A stretch of 64,000 bases of DNA from Niabella soli DSM 19437. GTDB lineage: Bacteria; Bacteroidota; Bacteroidia; Chitinophagales; Chitinophagaceae. Every line of letters begins with the position of its first letter. Position 1 is the stretch's first letter. The DNA is taken from assembly GCF_000243115.2 (NCBI RefSeq), contig NZ_CP007035.1, positions 992,001 to 1,056,000 of the forward strand, written 5' to 3'. A program made the position numbers and the translations under genes. Positions 8,948-18,295 of this stretch are shown piece by piece. The notes under the pieces are model-generated. The model did no database searches. It saw nothing but the letters and a program-made list of their open reading frames with translations, and had not been told where the DNA came from.

Positions 8948-10156
8948 CTACAAACTTTCTATGACCATCGCGCTGGCACCACCGCCGCCATTGCAGATGC
9001 CCGCCGCACCGTATTTTGCATGGTTTTGTTTTAGTATGTTAATTAGCGTAACAATAATGCGCGCACCGCTGGCCCCCAAAGGATGACCTATGGACACCGC
9101 GCCGCCATTGGCGTTCACCCTGTCGGGGTCCAGTTGCATCCGGCGGGTATTTTCGATGCCTACCACACTGAAGGCTTCGTTCAGCTCCCAGTAGCTGATA
9201 TCTTCCATTTTCAAACCCGCCTTTTTCACGGCTTTTGGAACGGCGAGCGACGGGGTAGTGGTAAACCATTCCGGGGCTTGTTCCGCGTCAGCATACGAAA
9301 GGATTTTTGCAATAGGTTTCAGCCCCAGGGCTATTGCTTTTTCTTTGCTCATCAGCACCAATGCGGCCGCACCGTCATTCATCGTACTGGCATTGGCCGC
9401 CGTTACCGTTCCCTCCTTTTTAAAAGCGGGGTTCAACCCGGCGATTTTGTCAAACTTTACATTGAACGGTTCCTCATCTTTTGCGATGATCACTGGGTCT
9501 CCCTTGCGGGAAGGCAGTTCCACCGGCACCACTTCTTCAGCAAACTTTCCCGCTTCCCATGCAGCCTGGCTGCGCTGGTAACTTTTTATAGCAAACGCAT
9601 CCTGTGCTTCGCGGGAAATGCCACATTCCGCAGCGCATAATTCGGCCGCCATGCCCATTGCCTGGCCGTCATATACATCCGTAAGCCCATCTTTAGCCAA
9701 CCCGTCAATGGTAGCAGCGTTACCATATTTATTGCCCCAGCGCATTTTATCCAGATAGAACGGCACATTGCTCATGCTTTCCATTCCGCCGGCAATAACA
9801 ATATCCGCATCCCCCAAAGCAATACTTTGCGCTGCACTGGCAATTGCCTTCATACCGCTGGCGCATACTTTATTGATGGTAGTACAATTCACTTTATCCG
9901 GAAGCCCTGCAAATTTTGCGGCCTGCCGCGCGGGCGCTTGCCCCAGGTTGGCCTGCAATACGCATCCCATAAGCACATCATCCACCATATCAGCCGCTAC
10001 ACCTGCTTTTTTCAATGCCGCTTTAATGGCAATAGCACCCAGTTGCGTTGCACTAAGATCTTTCAATGCTCCGTCAAAACTTCCAATGGGCGTACGCACT
10101 GCTGCAATGATGTATACTTCTTTTCGCAACAAAACGTTTACTTCTTTGAACTCCAT
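8948..10156 (-). CDS. Acetyl-CoA C-acetyltransferase (thiolase II)
   Basis: This 402-residue cytoplasmic thiolase condenses or cleaves acetyl-CoA/acetoacetyl-CoA. The nucleophilic Cys is C98 in NKVCASGMKA. The His of GHPLGASGARI and the C-terminal Cys in CNGGGGASAMV complete the active site. The length fits the short-chain thiolase group (AtoB/PhaA/ThlA). An alternative start a few codons downstream (before RKEVYIIAAVRTPIG) cannot be ruled out. No beta-oxidation or polyhydroxybutyrate genes are adjacent, so whether it works in degradation or synthesis is unclear. Confidence 0.93.
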   Translation of the reverse strand: MEFKEVNVLLRKEVYIIAAVRTPIGSFDGALKDLSATQLGAIAIKAALKKAGVAADMVDDVLMGCVLQANLGQAPARQAAKFAGLPDKVNCTTINKVCASGMKAIASAAQSIALGDADIVIAGGMESMSNVPFYLDKMRWGNKYGNAATIDGLAKDGLTDVYDGQAMGMAAELCAAECGISREAQDAFAIKSYQRSQAAWEAGKFAEEVVPVELPSRKGDPVIIAKDEEPFNVKFDKIAGLNPAFKKEGTVTAANASTMNDGAAALVLMSKEKAIALGLKPIAKILSYADAEQAPEWFTTTPSLAVPKAVKKAGLKMEDISYWELNEAFSVVGIENTRRMQLDPDRVNANGGAVSIGHPLGASGARIIVTLINILKQNHAKYGAAGICNGGGGASAMVIESL

Positions 10157-10232
10157 AGTATCTAAATTTTGGCAAAGGTAATCAATAAAATCATTATATT
10201 AACAGTCGTTAGTGTTTGATAGGCGCCGGCCT

Positions 10233-10999
10233 TTAAACCGGGACCTTACAAACTTTGCCATCTCCGTATGCTCTTGTTCCGCCGTAACCCAAAGCAGGCG
10301 TATTTAAAAAAGGTACGGTGTCAATAAAGCGGTAGTTTCCCTGGCCGGTCAGCATTATATTGTCAACATGCATATCTTTAATAATATAATCCTTACCCGT
10401 ATATAAAGCAGGCGCCGCCCAGTTGGTAAAACCTGCGTGTATCAACTCATTTTGAAAGGCATCCACCTCCAAATAAGATAAGACATGGCCTTTGACATAT
10501 TTTTGTTTGAACACAGACGCGAAAGCTGCTTCGTTTTGCGCGACGGTGTTATAGATGCCGGTAAAACCAACTAATTCAAGCGGGGTATCCGGAAACAGGT
10601 AATTATGCAAAGAGATTTTGTTATCAAAAAAATCAATCGGTGTTTCGTAGAATTTCAGATAATTGTAACCAATTTTTAAAACGTTTTCATCATTAAAATA
10701 TACCCGGTTTTCCTGGCCGGATTTGATGAAATTCCATTGTTCAATGACTATCGGTTCTATCCAGATACCGGCATGTTTTGCGTAGGCTTCCAGGAGTTGT
10801 TCCTGTTCAGCTCTTCCTGCTCTTTCCGGCGCATTTCCTCGTCTCTTTTTACCTGTTCCAGCGCCTGCTCGTAGGAGTAGGGATGCTTCGACATTTCTTC
10901 TGCCTCCTCTAATGCGGCCAATCTCCTCTGCCAGTGATAGGGTGTTAAGGTATCGTCATCCGTTAAGAACGGTAGTTGTTTGTCTTTTAAGTTCTTCAT
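10233..10999 (-). pseudogene. Polyvalent-protein-type kinase gene broken by one frameshift
   Basis: The reading frame from the ATG at 10999 runs through a charged helical region (DEEMRRKEQEEL) and stops at 10757. A second frame picks up at once with EQEQLLEAYAKHAGIWIEP and runs to 10233. Adding a single G at 10808 (CTGAAC to CTGGAAC on the coding strand) would restore a continuous protein of about 255 residues. The second part has kinase-like features: NRVYFNDENVLKIGYNYL, then DMHVDNIM in place of the catalytic loop and YRFIDTVPFLNTP in place of the DFG segment. This pattern resembles the kinase domain of phage-type polyvalent proteins. It may be a true pseudogene, a sequencing error or a programmed shift. 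Confidence 0.7.
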
Positions 11000-11216
11000 A
11001 ATTAATTGTTCCGTTTGGGTTAACAATATTCACGGTGTTTTCAGTATTAAAGTTAGCAAAATAAAACCAGCCCGGCACAGTTATCATCCGCCACCGGCTT
11101 TAACAAAAATACACCGGTTTCGAGCACAAATTGCATTTGTGGAAAAACAAACCCGTTATTAAGAAATTCTCTGCCTTTTTTCTTTACAATATCCAATCCC
11201 TTTGTATTTTAGTCAG

Positions 11217-12449
11217 ATGAAAAGAAGTACTACAAAATGGTTGCTTATTGCGGGACTGCTATCCTGTTCTTTTATTAAAGTGCCGGCAAATAAAAATGAG
11301 GCACCACATCCACCCCGCGGACATGCGATTAAAACCGGTGCGGATCAAACAGAAAAATATGTGCCCTATCTGAAAGGAAAGCGCGTAGCGGTGATGGGCA
11401 ACCCTACATCTATAATAGGAAAGCGACACCTGGTAGATAGTCTTAAAAGCCTGGGTATAAACATTGTAAAAGTATTTGGCCCCGAACATGGTTTCAGAGG
11501 CAATGCCAGCGCCGGCGCTAAAGTTAAAGACGAGGTCGATCCGGCCACCGGCATTCCCATCATTTCATTATATGGGCCTAAAAACAAGCCCAGTAAGGAG
11601 GATATGGCCGATATAGACATTTTGGTTTATGACCTGCAGGACGTGGGCGTGCGTTTCTATACCAATATTAATGCACTGGCGCGACTGATGGAAGCCTGCG
11701 CGGAAAGTGACAAAGAAATGCTGATCCTTGACCGGCCCAATCCTAATGGGTATCTTATTGACGGACCGGTGCTGGATATGAAATACAAATCGGGCATCGG
11801 GATGTTTCCCATTCCCATGTCGCATGGGTTAACCGTAGCTGAGTTTGCACAGATGGCGAATGGGGAAGGATGGCTGGCGAATAAAGAAAAGTGTAAGTTG
11901 AAAATCATAAAGGTTGCCAATTATGATCACAACATGCCTTATACCTTACCCGTAAAGCCTTCGCCCAATCTGAATACACAGCAGGCGGTTTTATTGTATC
12001 CGTCCACCTGCATGTTTGAGGGCACTTATATTAATCTGGGCAGAGGCACACAGTTTCCCTTTACTGTATTGGGCAGTCCTGAATTAAAAGGAAAATATAC
12101 TTTTAGTTTTACGCCTGTGTCTATAAAAGGAATGGCGGAGACGCCTTTATTTATGAACCAGGTGTGTTATGGTCTGGATCTGCGCAACTACGACGTGGCA
12201 AAATTGCGCAAAAGCGGAAAGATCAATCTGCAATGGATCATTGAATTATATAATGCTTCACCTCATAAAGAAAAATTCTTCGACTCCAAATTGAGTAAAG
12301 AAATGGGGAAGATCGAAAACCTCATCGGCAGCGGTTTATTCCGTCAGCAGATCATTGATAGCAAGTCAGAAGCGGTAATTCGTGCTTCCTGGGAACCGGG
12401 CCTTTCCAACTATAAAATAATGAGGAAGAAATATTTGTTGTATCCGTAA
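11217..12449 (+). CDS. namZ: NamZ-like exo-beta-N-acetylmuramidase (DUF1343)
   Basis: This 410-residue exported protein has a signal sequence (KWLLIAGLLSCSF) with a possible lipobox Cys. I chose the ATG at 11217 (MKRSTTKW) because an earlier TTG at 11202 adds only five residues. Family landmarks are VAVMGNPTSI, VFGPEHGFRGNASAGAKV, IISLYGPKNKPS, DLQDVGVRFYTNI, LDRPNPNG and GLTVAEFAQMANGE. NamZ enzymes remove terminal N-acetylmuramic acid from peptidoglycan fragments, so a role in cell-wall recycling or scavenging is likely. No muramic-acid uptake genes are adjacent. Confidence 0.9.
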   Translation: MKRSTTKWLLIAGLLSCSFIKVPANKNEAPHPPRGHAIKTGADQTEKYVPYLKGKRVAVMGNPTSIIGKRHLVDSLKSLGINIVKVFGPEHGFRGNASAGAKVKDEVDPATGIPIISLYGPKNKPSKEDMADIDILVYDLQDVGVRFYTNINALARLMEACAESDKEMLILDRPNPNGYLIDGPVLDMKYKSGIGMFPIPMSHGLTVAEFAQMANGEGWLANKEKCKLKIIKVANYDHNMPYTLPVKPSPNLNTQQAVLLYPSTCMFEGTYINLGRGTQFPFTVLGSPELKGKYTFSFTPVSIKGMAETPLFMNQVCYGLDLRNYDVAKLRKSGKINLQWIIELYNASPHKEKFFDSKLSKEMGKIENLIGSGLFRQQIIDSKSEAVIRASWEPGLSNYKIMRKKYLLYP

Positions 12450-12460
12450 GTTGAATGCCA

Positions 12461-12480
12461 TCCCGATAGAATCATCGGGA
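12461..12480 (+). repeat. Hairpin after the NamZ gene
   Basis: TCCCGAT and ATCGGGA pair perfectly across a six-base loop, 12 bases after the stop codon. There is no T-run behind it, so it is either a weak terminator or a small dispersed palindrome. Confidence 0.45.
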
Positions 12481-12700
12481 CACGAATAGGTACCGGCTGT
12501 GCATGGATTTTGTGTTTCATTTACCTTGAAAAAAGTGCAATAGACAATTAATTCTAATTTGTGTATTTGTGGCAACTTTGAAATTTATGTGTTCAGCCTG
12601 CTCAATGTCTTTCCCTATCGCTAATAGAAAACAGCTTTAATATCGGTTTAATATTAGTGGCTGATTACTCAATTAACATTCCCGTTTCATTTTATTTATG

Positions 12701-12708
12701 TACGTTTG
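12701..12708 (+). promoter_or_regulatory. Candidate -7 box for the DUF3822-rsmD pair
   Basis: TACGTTTG fits TAnnTTTG and lies 17 bases before the ATG at 12726. This supports the downstream start, since an earlier GTG at 12657 would precede the promoter box. Confidence 0.45.
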
Positions 12709-12725
12709 TCCACTATAATTCAACA

Positions 12726-13529
12726 ATGCAGGCACGATTTGAAATAAGCGGTGAAAACTTTATTGATCCTGATAACAGCGTACTGGTGGCCCAAACCGGC
12801 CCGGGATATTTTGCCTACGCTTTTTGTGATACTACGGGCTCCAGGCTTGGAGAACTGAAATGGTTTGATACCAATAATACAACGCTTTCGGCAATAACCG
12901 GAGGGCTGCCTGCCTTAAAAAATTCCTGTCAGAAGAAACGGATCATTTTTGATTATCCTGTTTATTCCCTTCTTCCTGTGGAGTTAAACCACGGAGACAA
13001 CAGTGCTTTATTGCATCTTGCGGGTGGAAATATCCAGGATCACATTCTTACTGAAATTGTCGGCAAGCAAATAGCGCTTAATTATTCAGTGCCTTTTGCA
13101 CTGCTGAACCAGTGCATTGCCGATCTGCCGGGAGCTTCCTACTGGCATTTGCAAAGTGTGCGGATCACAGAAGCCCTGCACCAGAAGGACAGTGCCGCGA
13201 TCTATGTAAATATTGTCGATAATAATTGCTCCGTTGTTGTAACAAAGGAGGGGAAACTATTGCTGGCACAATATTATACTTACCGGGCTCCGGAAGACCT
13301 GTTGTTTTATTTATTAAAAATTGCTGAGGTGCATGACCTGTCTCAACAAGAAGCCCAGTTGCAGATATCCGGATTGGTTGAAGCCGACTCAAAATTATAT
13401 CGATTGTTATACGACTATTTTTTGAATATTCATTTGCAAAATGCCGGTTGGGCCACCAATGAACAATCGATGCCGGTTCCCGCACATTATTTTACTACCT
13501 TAAAACAGGCCGCTGCATGCGCATTATAG
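12726..13529 (+). CDS. DUF3822 family protein
   Basis: This protein has 267 residues from the ATG at 12726 (MQARFEISGENF). It has the look of DUF3822: a beta-rich start with SVLVAQTGPGYFAYAFCD, KWFDTN, and later IYVNIVDNNCSVVV, LLLAQYYTYRAPEDLLFYLL and LQISGLVEADSKLYRLLYDYF. These resemble the actin-like fold of type IV pilus PilM proteins, though this is only an impression. The function is unknown. The 3' end overlaps rsmD by 13 bases, a pairing I recall as conserved in Bacteroidota, so the two genes are co-transcribed and perhaps translationally coupled. Confidence 0.82.
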   Translation: MQARFEISGENFIDPDNSVLVAQTGPGYFAYAFCDTTGSRLGELKWFDTNNTTLSAITGGLPALKNSCQKKRIIFDYPVYSLLPVELNHGDNSALLHLAGGNIQDHILTEIVGKQIALNYSVPFALLNQCIADLPGASYWHLQSVRITEALHQKDSAAIYVNIVDNNCSVVVTKEGKLLLAQYYTYRAPEDLLFYLLKIAEVHDLSQQEAQLQISGLVEADSKLYRLLYDYFLNIHLQNAGWATNEQSMPVPAHYFTTLKQAAACAL

Positions 13530-14056
13530 CAGGATCCCTGGGAGGCAGAAAAATTAATCCGCCGTCAAAAATGCCTTATACCCGCCCCACAACAGATGTG
13601 GCAAAAGAAGGGCTATTTAATGTATTACAGCACCGTATTGATTTTGAAGGGATGAAAACACTGGATATTTTTGGCGGCACCGGCAGCATCAGTTATGAGC
13701 TGGCCAGCCGGGGTGCCGGCGACCTTACCATTGTTGAAAAGGACAATCAAATGTTCGATTTTATTAAAAAGACGGCCACTGCCCTTAAAATTGAGAACAT
13801 GAAATTTGTCAAAATGGACGTTTTCAAATACCTGGAATCCTGCAACACCACCTATGATTTTATTTTTGCCGGCCCGCCCTATGCGTTGACCACTATTGAT
13901 GAACTGCCCAGGATCATTATCGAAAAAAAATTGCTGAACGAGGAGGGCTGGTTTGTGCTGGAACACACGCCCCGTAATGATTACAAGCAATTTGAAAAAT
14001 ACAGTTTCGAGAAAAATTACGGCACTACTATCTTTTCGGTTTTTATTAATGGTTAA
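13517..14056 (+). CDS. rsmD: 16S rRNA (guanine966-N2)-methyltransferase RsmD
   Basis: This 179-residue SAM-dependent methyltransferase acts on 16S rRNA in the small ribosomal subunit. MRIIAGSLGGRKI and RPTTDVAKEGLFNVL are RsmD hallmarks. TLDIFGGTGSISYELASRGA is the SAM-binding motif. The catalytic motif IV, normally DPPY or NPPY, reads GPPY in FIFAGPPYAL, replacing the acidic/amide residue thought to orient the target amino group. The gene overlaps the DUF3822 gene by 13 bases. Confidence 0.9.
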   Translation: MRIIAGSLGGRKINPPSKMPYTRPTTDVAKEGLFNVLQHRIDFEGMKTLDIFGGTGSISYELASRGAGDLTIVEKDNQMFDFIKKTATALKIENMKFVKMDVFKYLESCNTTYDFIFAGPPYALTTIDELPRIIIEKKLLNEEGWFVLEHTPRNDYKQFEKYSFEKNYGTTIFSVFING

Positions 14057-14420
14057 AAATAGGGTTGACCTGAAATCTCAAACTGATAATCAGCCTGGAA
14101 TCAGATAAGGAAGCTTTTTCTGATTTTGCATAATCGGAATAAATTTCCCGCTGATTTTCGCGGATCGACACTGTATGAACGATCTGCGCAGATCAGCGAG
14201 CCCAAAAGAATTTTAAAACAGATATCGCAGATTTCCACAGAAGGAACAAGTGTAATCCGCGCGTTGCCCTGGCAAAGATCTGCGAGAATCTGCGGGCCAA
14301 AAAAATTCTTTTGGCCGGTCTGACTAATGATTAAAAATAGCCCCACAGGCGATAAAATAATGAAGGGAGGCTATAAACCTCGCATAGCAGTTAGTAAACC
14401 TCTTTTCATTATTTTTACCA
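14057..14420. repeat. Intergenic region with dispersed palindromic motifs
   Basis: No gene is supported here. The stretch contains GATCTGCGCAGATC (14181-14194, perfect 14-bp palindrome) and a hairpin with 8-bp stem GGCCAAAA/TTTTGGCC (14295-14316). It also has several CGCAGATTTCCACAGA / CTGCGAGAATCTGCGG words. These words match the dispersed CGCAGATTTACACAGATT family seen also near 2.6, 22.6 and 36.4 kb. It lies between rsmD and the 5-FTHF cyclo-ligase gene and also holds the promoter of the latter. Confidence 0.55.
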
Positions 14421-14990
14421 ATGCTAAAAACGGAAATCAGGAAAATATATCTCCAAAAGCGCACAGCAATTGACCCAAAAGATCAAAGGATCTGGGATGA
14501 CCTGTTGTTAATTCAATTTCAGCAACTGGCACTGCCACCCGTTCATTCCGTGCTCACTTATGCTGCAATTGAAAGCAGAAAAGAGATCAGTACCGATGCG
14601 CTGCTGGGTTACCTGGAGTTCCGCAACCCCGGGCTGGAGATCGCTTACCCCGTCTTTGATCATAGGAACAGCATAATGAACGCCGTATGGGTTACAGACA
14701 ATACTTTTTTTGAAGTAAATAGCTTAGGCATCAGCGAACCCGAAAACGGCGCGGCAGCGGCTCCGGAAAACTTTGACCTGGTTTTGGTTCCGCTGCTGAG
14801 CTTTGATAAAGCCGGATTCCGGGTGGGATATGGCAAGGGGGTATACGATAAATACCTGAAACAGGTGCGGCCAGATGCGATTAAAGTAGGGTTAAGTTAT
14901 TTTGAACCGCTATCAAAAATTGATGACACTGATGAATTTGACATACCTTTAAACTATTGTATCACTCCGCAGGGGATTTATGAGTTTTAA
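14421..14990 (+). CDS. 5-formyltetrahydrofolate cyclo-ligase
   Basis: This 189-residue enzyme makes 5,10-methenyl-THF from 5-formyl-THF using ATP. The N-terminus has RKIYLQKRTAI. The C-terminal signature PLLSFDKAGFRVGYGKGVYD (nucleotide and folate binding) is complete. The length is typical for the YgfA/MTHFS family. Its last codons overlap the lpxK start by 11 bases, so it heads a forward operon with lpxK and probably rnr. Confidence 0.92.
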   Translation: MLKTEIRKIYLQKRTAIDPKDQRIWDDLLLIQFQQLALPPVHSVLTYAAIESRKEISTDALLGYLEFRNPGLEIAYPVFDHRNSIMNAVWVTDNTFFEVNSLGISEPENGAAAAPENFDLVLVPLLSFDKAGFRVGYGKGVYDKYLKQVRPDAIKVGLSYFEPLSKIDDTDEFDIPLNYCITPQGIYEF

Positions 14991-16047
14991 GAACGTTATC
15001 AAAAAGAAGAATAAACTGTTACTACCCGTTTCCTGGCTTTACCTCACCGGCGTCCGGTTTTTTAATTTTCTATATGATTCGGGAATAAAAAAGTCAACTA
15101 CTTTTTCACTCCCGGTTATTTGTATCGGAAATCTTTCCGTAGGAGGAACGGGTAAGTCACCCATGGTGGAATACCTGGTACGTTTGTTAAAAGATCATTA
15201 TAAGGTGGCCGTGGTCAGTCGCGGTTACGGTAGAAAAACCAAAGGAGTGCTTGTGGCCGGCAGCAATAGCACCGCAGCCGATCTGGGTGATGAGCCGATG
15301 CAGTTCCACCGCAAATTTCCGGATATTACGATCGCTGTGGGAGAACGCCGCGTACAGGCGGTACAGGCAATTTTGCCCCACCAAAAACCAGAAGTAATTA
15401 TTCTGGATGACGCTTTTCAGCATCGTGCGATTACAGCAGGATATAATATCCTGCTTACTGAATATTCCAATTTATTTACCGGTGATTATTATTTACCCGC
15501 CGGGCAACTGCGTGACCTGCGCTCGAACTACACCCGGGCCCAATGCATCGTGGTGACCAAATGCCCGGAGCAACTAACACCAGGGGAAGCGCATGAGGTA
15601 ACCAGATCAATCCACCTAAAAGAACATCAGGTGGTATTTTTCGCAACATTGGCTTATGAAGCGCCGACGCCTGTTTTTGACGGGGCTGCACTGAATCTGG
15701 CATCTGTTGAAACCCTGTTGCTGGTTACCGGCATTGCCAATCCGCAGCCCCTGCAAAAAGAACTGGAAAAGTACGGGAAAGCTATCCAGCCTTTTTATTT
15801 TGACGATCATTACGATTTTAAGGAATCCGATATTGATCGTGTCCTGCAAGCCTGCAAGGCGCTGCCAGCCGGTACCGTTGCGATTATTACAACGGAGAAA
15901 GACAGCGCGCGTTTGCAAAAATTTAAAGCGCAATTAGCAGCTTTTCCTGTGTATGCCCTGCCGGTGAGGCATCGCTTTTTGTTTGACGGCAAGGAAAAAT
16001 TCAATATCTTGATTACTGATTTTATCAAAAAGTTTGAAAAACCTTAG
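14980..16047 (+). CDS. lpxK: Tetraacyldisaccharide 4'-kinase
   Basis: This 355-residue membrane-associated kinase phosphorylates the lipid A precursor at the 4' position. A hydrophobic N-terminal stretch (LLLPVSWLYLTGVRFFNFLY) should anchor it. The P-loop GNLSVGGTGKSPMVEYLVRL, the RGYGRKTKG segment, LGDEPMQF and ILDDAFQHR follow in LpxK order. It overlaps the cyclo-ligase gene by 11 bases and is followed by rnr after 8 bases. It shows that the organism makes lipid A. Confidence 0.95.
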   Translation: MSFKNVIKKKNKLLLPVSWLYLTGVRFFNFLYDSGIKKSTTFSLPVICIGNLSVGGTGKSPMVEYLVRLLKDHYKVAVVSRGYGRKTKGVLVAGSNSTAADLGDEPMQFHRKFPDITIAVGERRVQAVQAILPHQKPEVIILDDAFQHRAITAGYNILLTEYSNLFTGDYYLPAGQLRDLRSNYTRAQCIVVTKCPEQLTPGEAHEVTRSIHLKEHQVVFFATLAYEAPTPVFDGAALNLASVETLLLVTGIANPQPLQKELEKYGKAIQPFYFDDHYDFKESDIDRVLQACKALPAGTVAIITTEKDSARLQKFKAQLAAFPVYALPVRHRFLFDGKEKFNILITDFIKKFEKP

Positions 16048-16055
16048 AGAGCAGT

Positions 16056-18050
16056 ATGGCAAAAAAAGTTAAAAAAAGAAAACCTAAATCTTCTTCCGGC
16101 AGTGAACAGTTGTTGAAAGGAGTGCTGGAAGTTACCAAGTCGGGGCGGGGATTCGTGATAGTGCCCAACCTGGAAGAAGATATTATGGTGCGCCCGGAAG
16201 ACCTGCGCAATGCGATGGATGGAGATACGGTTCGGGTAAAGCTTACCTCTGGGTATGATACTAAACTGAAAGGCAAAATTACGGAAGTGGTGCAGCGGGG
16301 CAGAACCGAATTTATCGGCTCACTGCAAATGAATAAAGGATTTGGCTTTGTTTTGGGTGACCGGGAAAAAGGGTTGCCCGACATTTATATACCAGAGGAA
16401 AACCTGAATGGGGCATTGAACGGTCAAAAAGTGGTGGCCAAAATGCTGCGCTGGGAAAAAGAAGATAAACGGCCGGTGGGAACGATCCTCTCGGTACTGG
16501 ATGAAGCGCAAGCCGGTGATATAGCGATGAAGGAAACCCTGTTGGAAAAAGGATTCCCTTTGTCCTTTTCCGATGAGGCTATGGAAGTGGCCAACCGTAT
16601 CCCCGACCGGATCACCAAAGATGATCTTGCCAAGCGCAAGGATGTGCGGGGCATTTTGACCTTTACCATCGATCCCGAAGATGCCAAGGATTTTGATGAT
16701 GCTATTTCCTTCCGTGTTTTAAAAAACGGCAATTACGAAGTAGGCGTACACATTGCAGATGTGAGTCATTATGTAACGCCGGGAACGGCATTGGATGACG
16801 AGGCTTACCAGCGCGCTACTTCTGTTTATTTGCCCGACCGGGTAAACCCGATGTTGCCGGAACATATATCCAATGTGCTGTGCTCCTTACGGCCTAATGA
16901 GGATAAGCTGACCTTTTCTGCAATCTTTCAATTGAACGATAAAGCGGAAGTAAAACAATATTGGCTGGGCAAAACGGTTATCCATTCTAACCGCAGGTAC
17001 ACCTATGAAGATGCCCAACAGATCATAGAAACAGGAGCCGGCGATAATGCTGCAGCATTGCTTACGGTGCATAAACTATCGCAACGGCTGCGCCAGAACC
17101 GTTTCGATGAAGGAGCGATCAACTTTAACTCGACCGAAGTGCGGTTTAAGCTGGACGAAAACGGTGTGCCGGTAGGGATCACGCTCAAAGTAAGCAAAGA
17201 GGCGAACCAACTGATAGAGGAACTGATGCTGCTGGCGAACAAGTATGTGGCGGAGTCGGCATCCAAAGTAAAGATCAATAATAAAACCCTGCCGTTCCCA
17301 TACCGGATACACGATACGCCGGATGAAGAAAAACTGCTGCCTTTTGTGGCATTTACCAATAAGTTTGGCTATAAATTTGATATTTCCAGTGCCGAATCGA
17401 TTGCTGCTTCTTTTGATAAATTGCTGAAAGATATAAAAGGGAGACCTGAAGAAGCGGTACTCCAGCAATTGGGCATCCGTACTATGGCAAAGGCCAAATA
17501 CACTTCTTCCAACATCGGGCATTATGGCCTGGGGTTTGAGAATTATTGTCATTTCACCTCGCCGATACGCCGTTACCCGGACATCATGGTGCATCGTATT
17601 CTTGAAGAGATCCTGGAAGACCGTGCACGCGCCGATAAAAAACTGGAAGAAAAATGCAAGCATTGCAGTGAACGGGAGCGCGCAGCCATGGAGGCGGAGC
17701 GCAGCGCCAATAAGTACAAGCAGGTAGAATACATGCAACAGTTTGTGGGCGAAACTTTTGATGCGATCGTGAGCGGTGTTTCCAAATTTGGTTTCTGGGC
17801 AGAAACGGTGGACCATTTATGTGAAGGGATGGTAAGCATGGCCAGCCTTGCCGAATATGATTCCTTTAAACATTCGGAGGCTGATTATGCGTTAATAGGG
17901 ATGCGCACAGGTACGAAGTTCACGATGGGCGATAAGGTTCGGATACAGGTGGTAGCCGCAAATATTGAAAAAAGATACCTGGATTACCATTGGGTAAAAC
18001 CCGAAGCGCCGGCTACGCCGAAAAAGACAAAAGGCCGGAAGAAAAGCTGA
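16056..18050 (+). CDS. rnr: Ribonuclease R
   Basis: This 664-residue 3'-5' exoribonuclease degrades structured RNA. Two cold-shock-like domains lie at the N-terminus (KSGRGFVIVPNLEEDIMV, MNKGFGFVL). The RNB catalytic domain has TIDPEDAKDFDDAISF with the metal-binding Asp cluster and HFTSPIRRYPDIMVHRIL. An S1 domain follows (FDAIVSGVSKFGFWAE), and the protein ends in a Lys-rich tail (KKTKGRKKS). It lacks the extra N-terminal helix-turn-helix domain of E. coli RNase R, which explains the shorter length. It starts 8 bases after lpxK. Confidence 0.95.
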   Translation: MAKKVKKRKPKSSSGSEQLLKGVLEVTKSGRGFVIVPNLEEDIMVRPEDLRNAMDGDTVRVKLTSGYDTKLKGKITEVVQRGRTEFIGSLQMNKGFGFVLGDREKGLPDIYIPEENLNGALNGQKVVAKMLRWEKEDKRPVGTILSVLDEAQAGDIAMKETLLEKGFPLSFSDEAMEVANRIPDRITKDDLAKRKDVRGILTFTIDPEDAKDFDDAISFRVLKNGNYEVGVHIADVSHYVTPGTALDDEAYQRATSVYLPDRVNPMLPEHISNVLCSLRPNEDKLTFSAIFQLNDKAEVKQYWLGKTVIHSNRRYTYEDAQQIIETGAGDNAAALLTVHKLSQRLRQNRFDEGAINFNSTEVRFKLDENGVPVGITLKVSKEANQLIEELMLLANKYVAESASKVKINNKTLPFPYRIHDTPDEEKLLPFVAFTNKFGYKFDISSAESIAASFDKLLKDIKGRPEEAVLQQLGIRTMAKAKYTSSNIGHYGLGFENYCHFTSPIRRYPDIMVHRILEEILEDRARADKKLEEKCKHCSERERAAMEAERSANKYKQVEYMQQFVGETFDAIVSGVSKFGFWAETVDHLCEGMVSMASLAEYDSFKHSEADYALIGMRTGTKFTMGDKVRIQVVAANIEKRYLDYHWVKPEAPATPKKTKGRKKS

Positions 18051-18295
18051 GCCGGAAAGCCGTTGTGTCGTTTAATCGCCTCAAACTTCCCGGCCAAAAA
18101 TATTTTTTAGCAAGTTCTGCAACTTTAACACTTGCTGATAGTAATTCCATCGCTGACGGGCTGCACCGCTTAGCCGGATATCCTCCCGCCAAAAGCGGGA
18201 GATAGGAGGCGGGCGGTGAGCTGAAGTCAGGGAACAATCCTGCAGCCCAAAGCCCAAAAGGGCAATAATTGATGAAGAACCATTATTTTTGAGGC
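18051..18295. other. Intergenic region with a CTCCCGC hairpin
   Basis: No gene is seen. CTCCCGC and GCGGGAG pair across CAAAA near 18183-18201, and related GGAGGCGGGCGG follows. It may act as a terminator for the cyclo-ligase-lpxK-rnr unit, but it has no T-run. Confidence 0.35.

Noticed and set aside
9083-9640. Long frame antisense to the thiolase gene
   Set aside because: It is a shadow of the well-supported thiolase on the other strand and shows no family motif.
10757-10999. A separate small coiled-coil protein gene
   Set aside because: The frame joins directly with the following kinase-like frame after a single-base correction, so one broken gene is the simpler reading.
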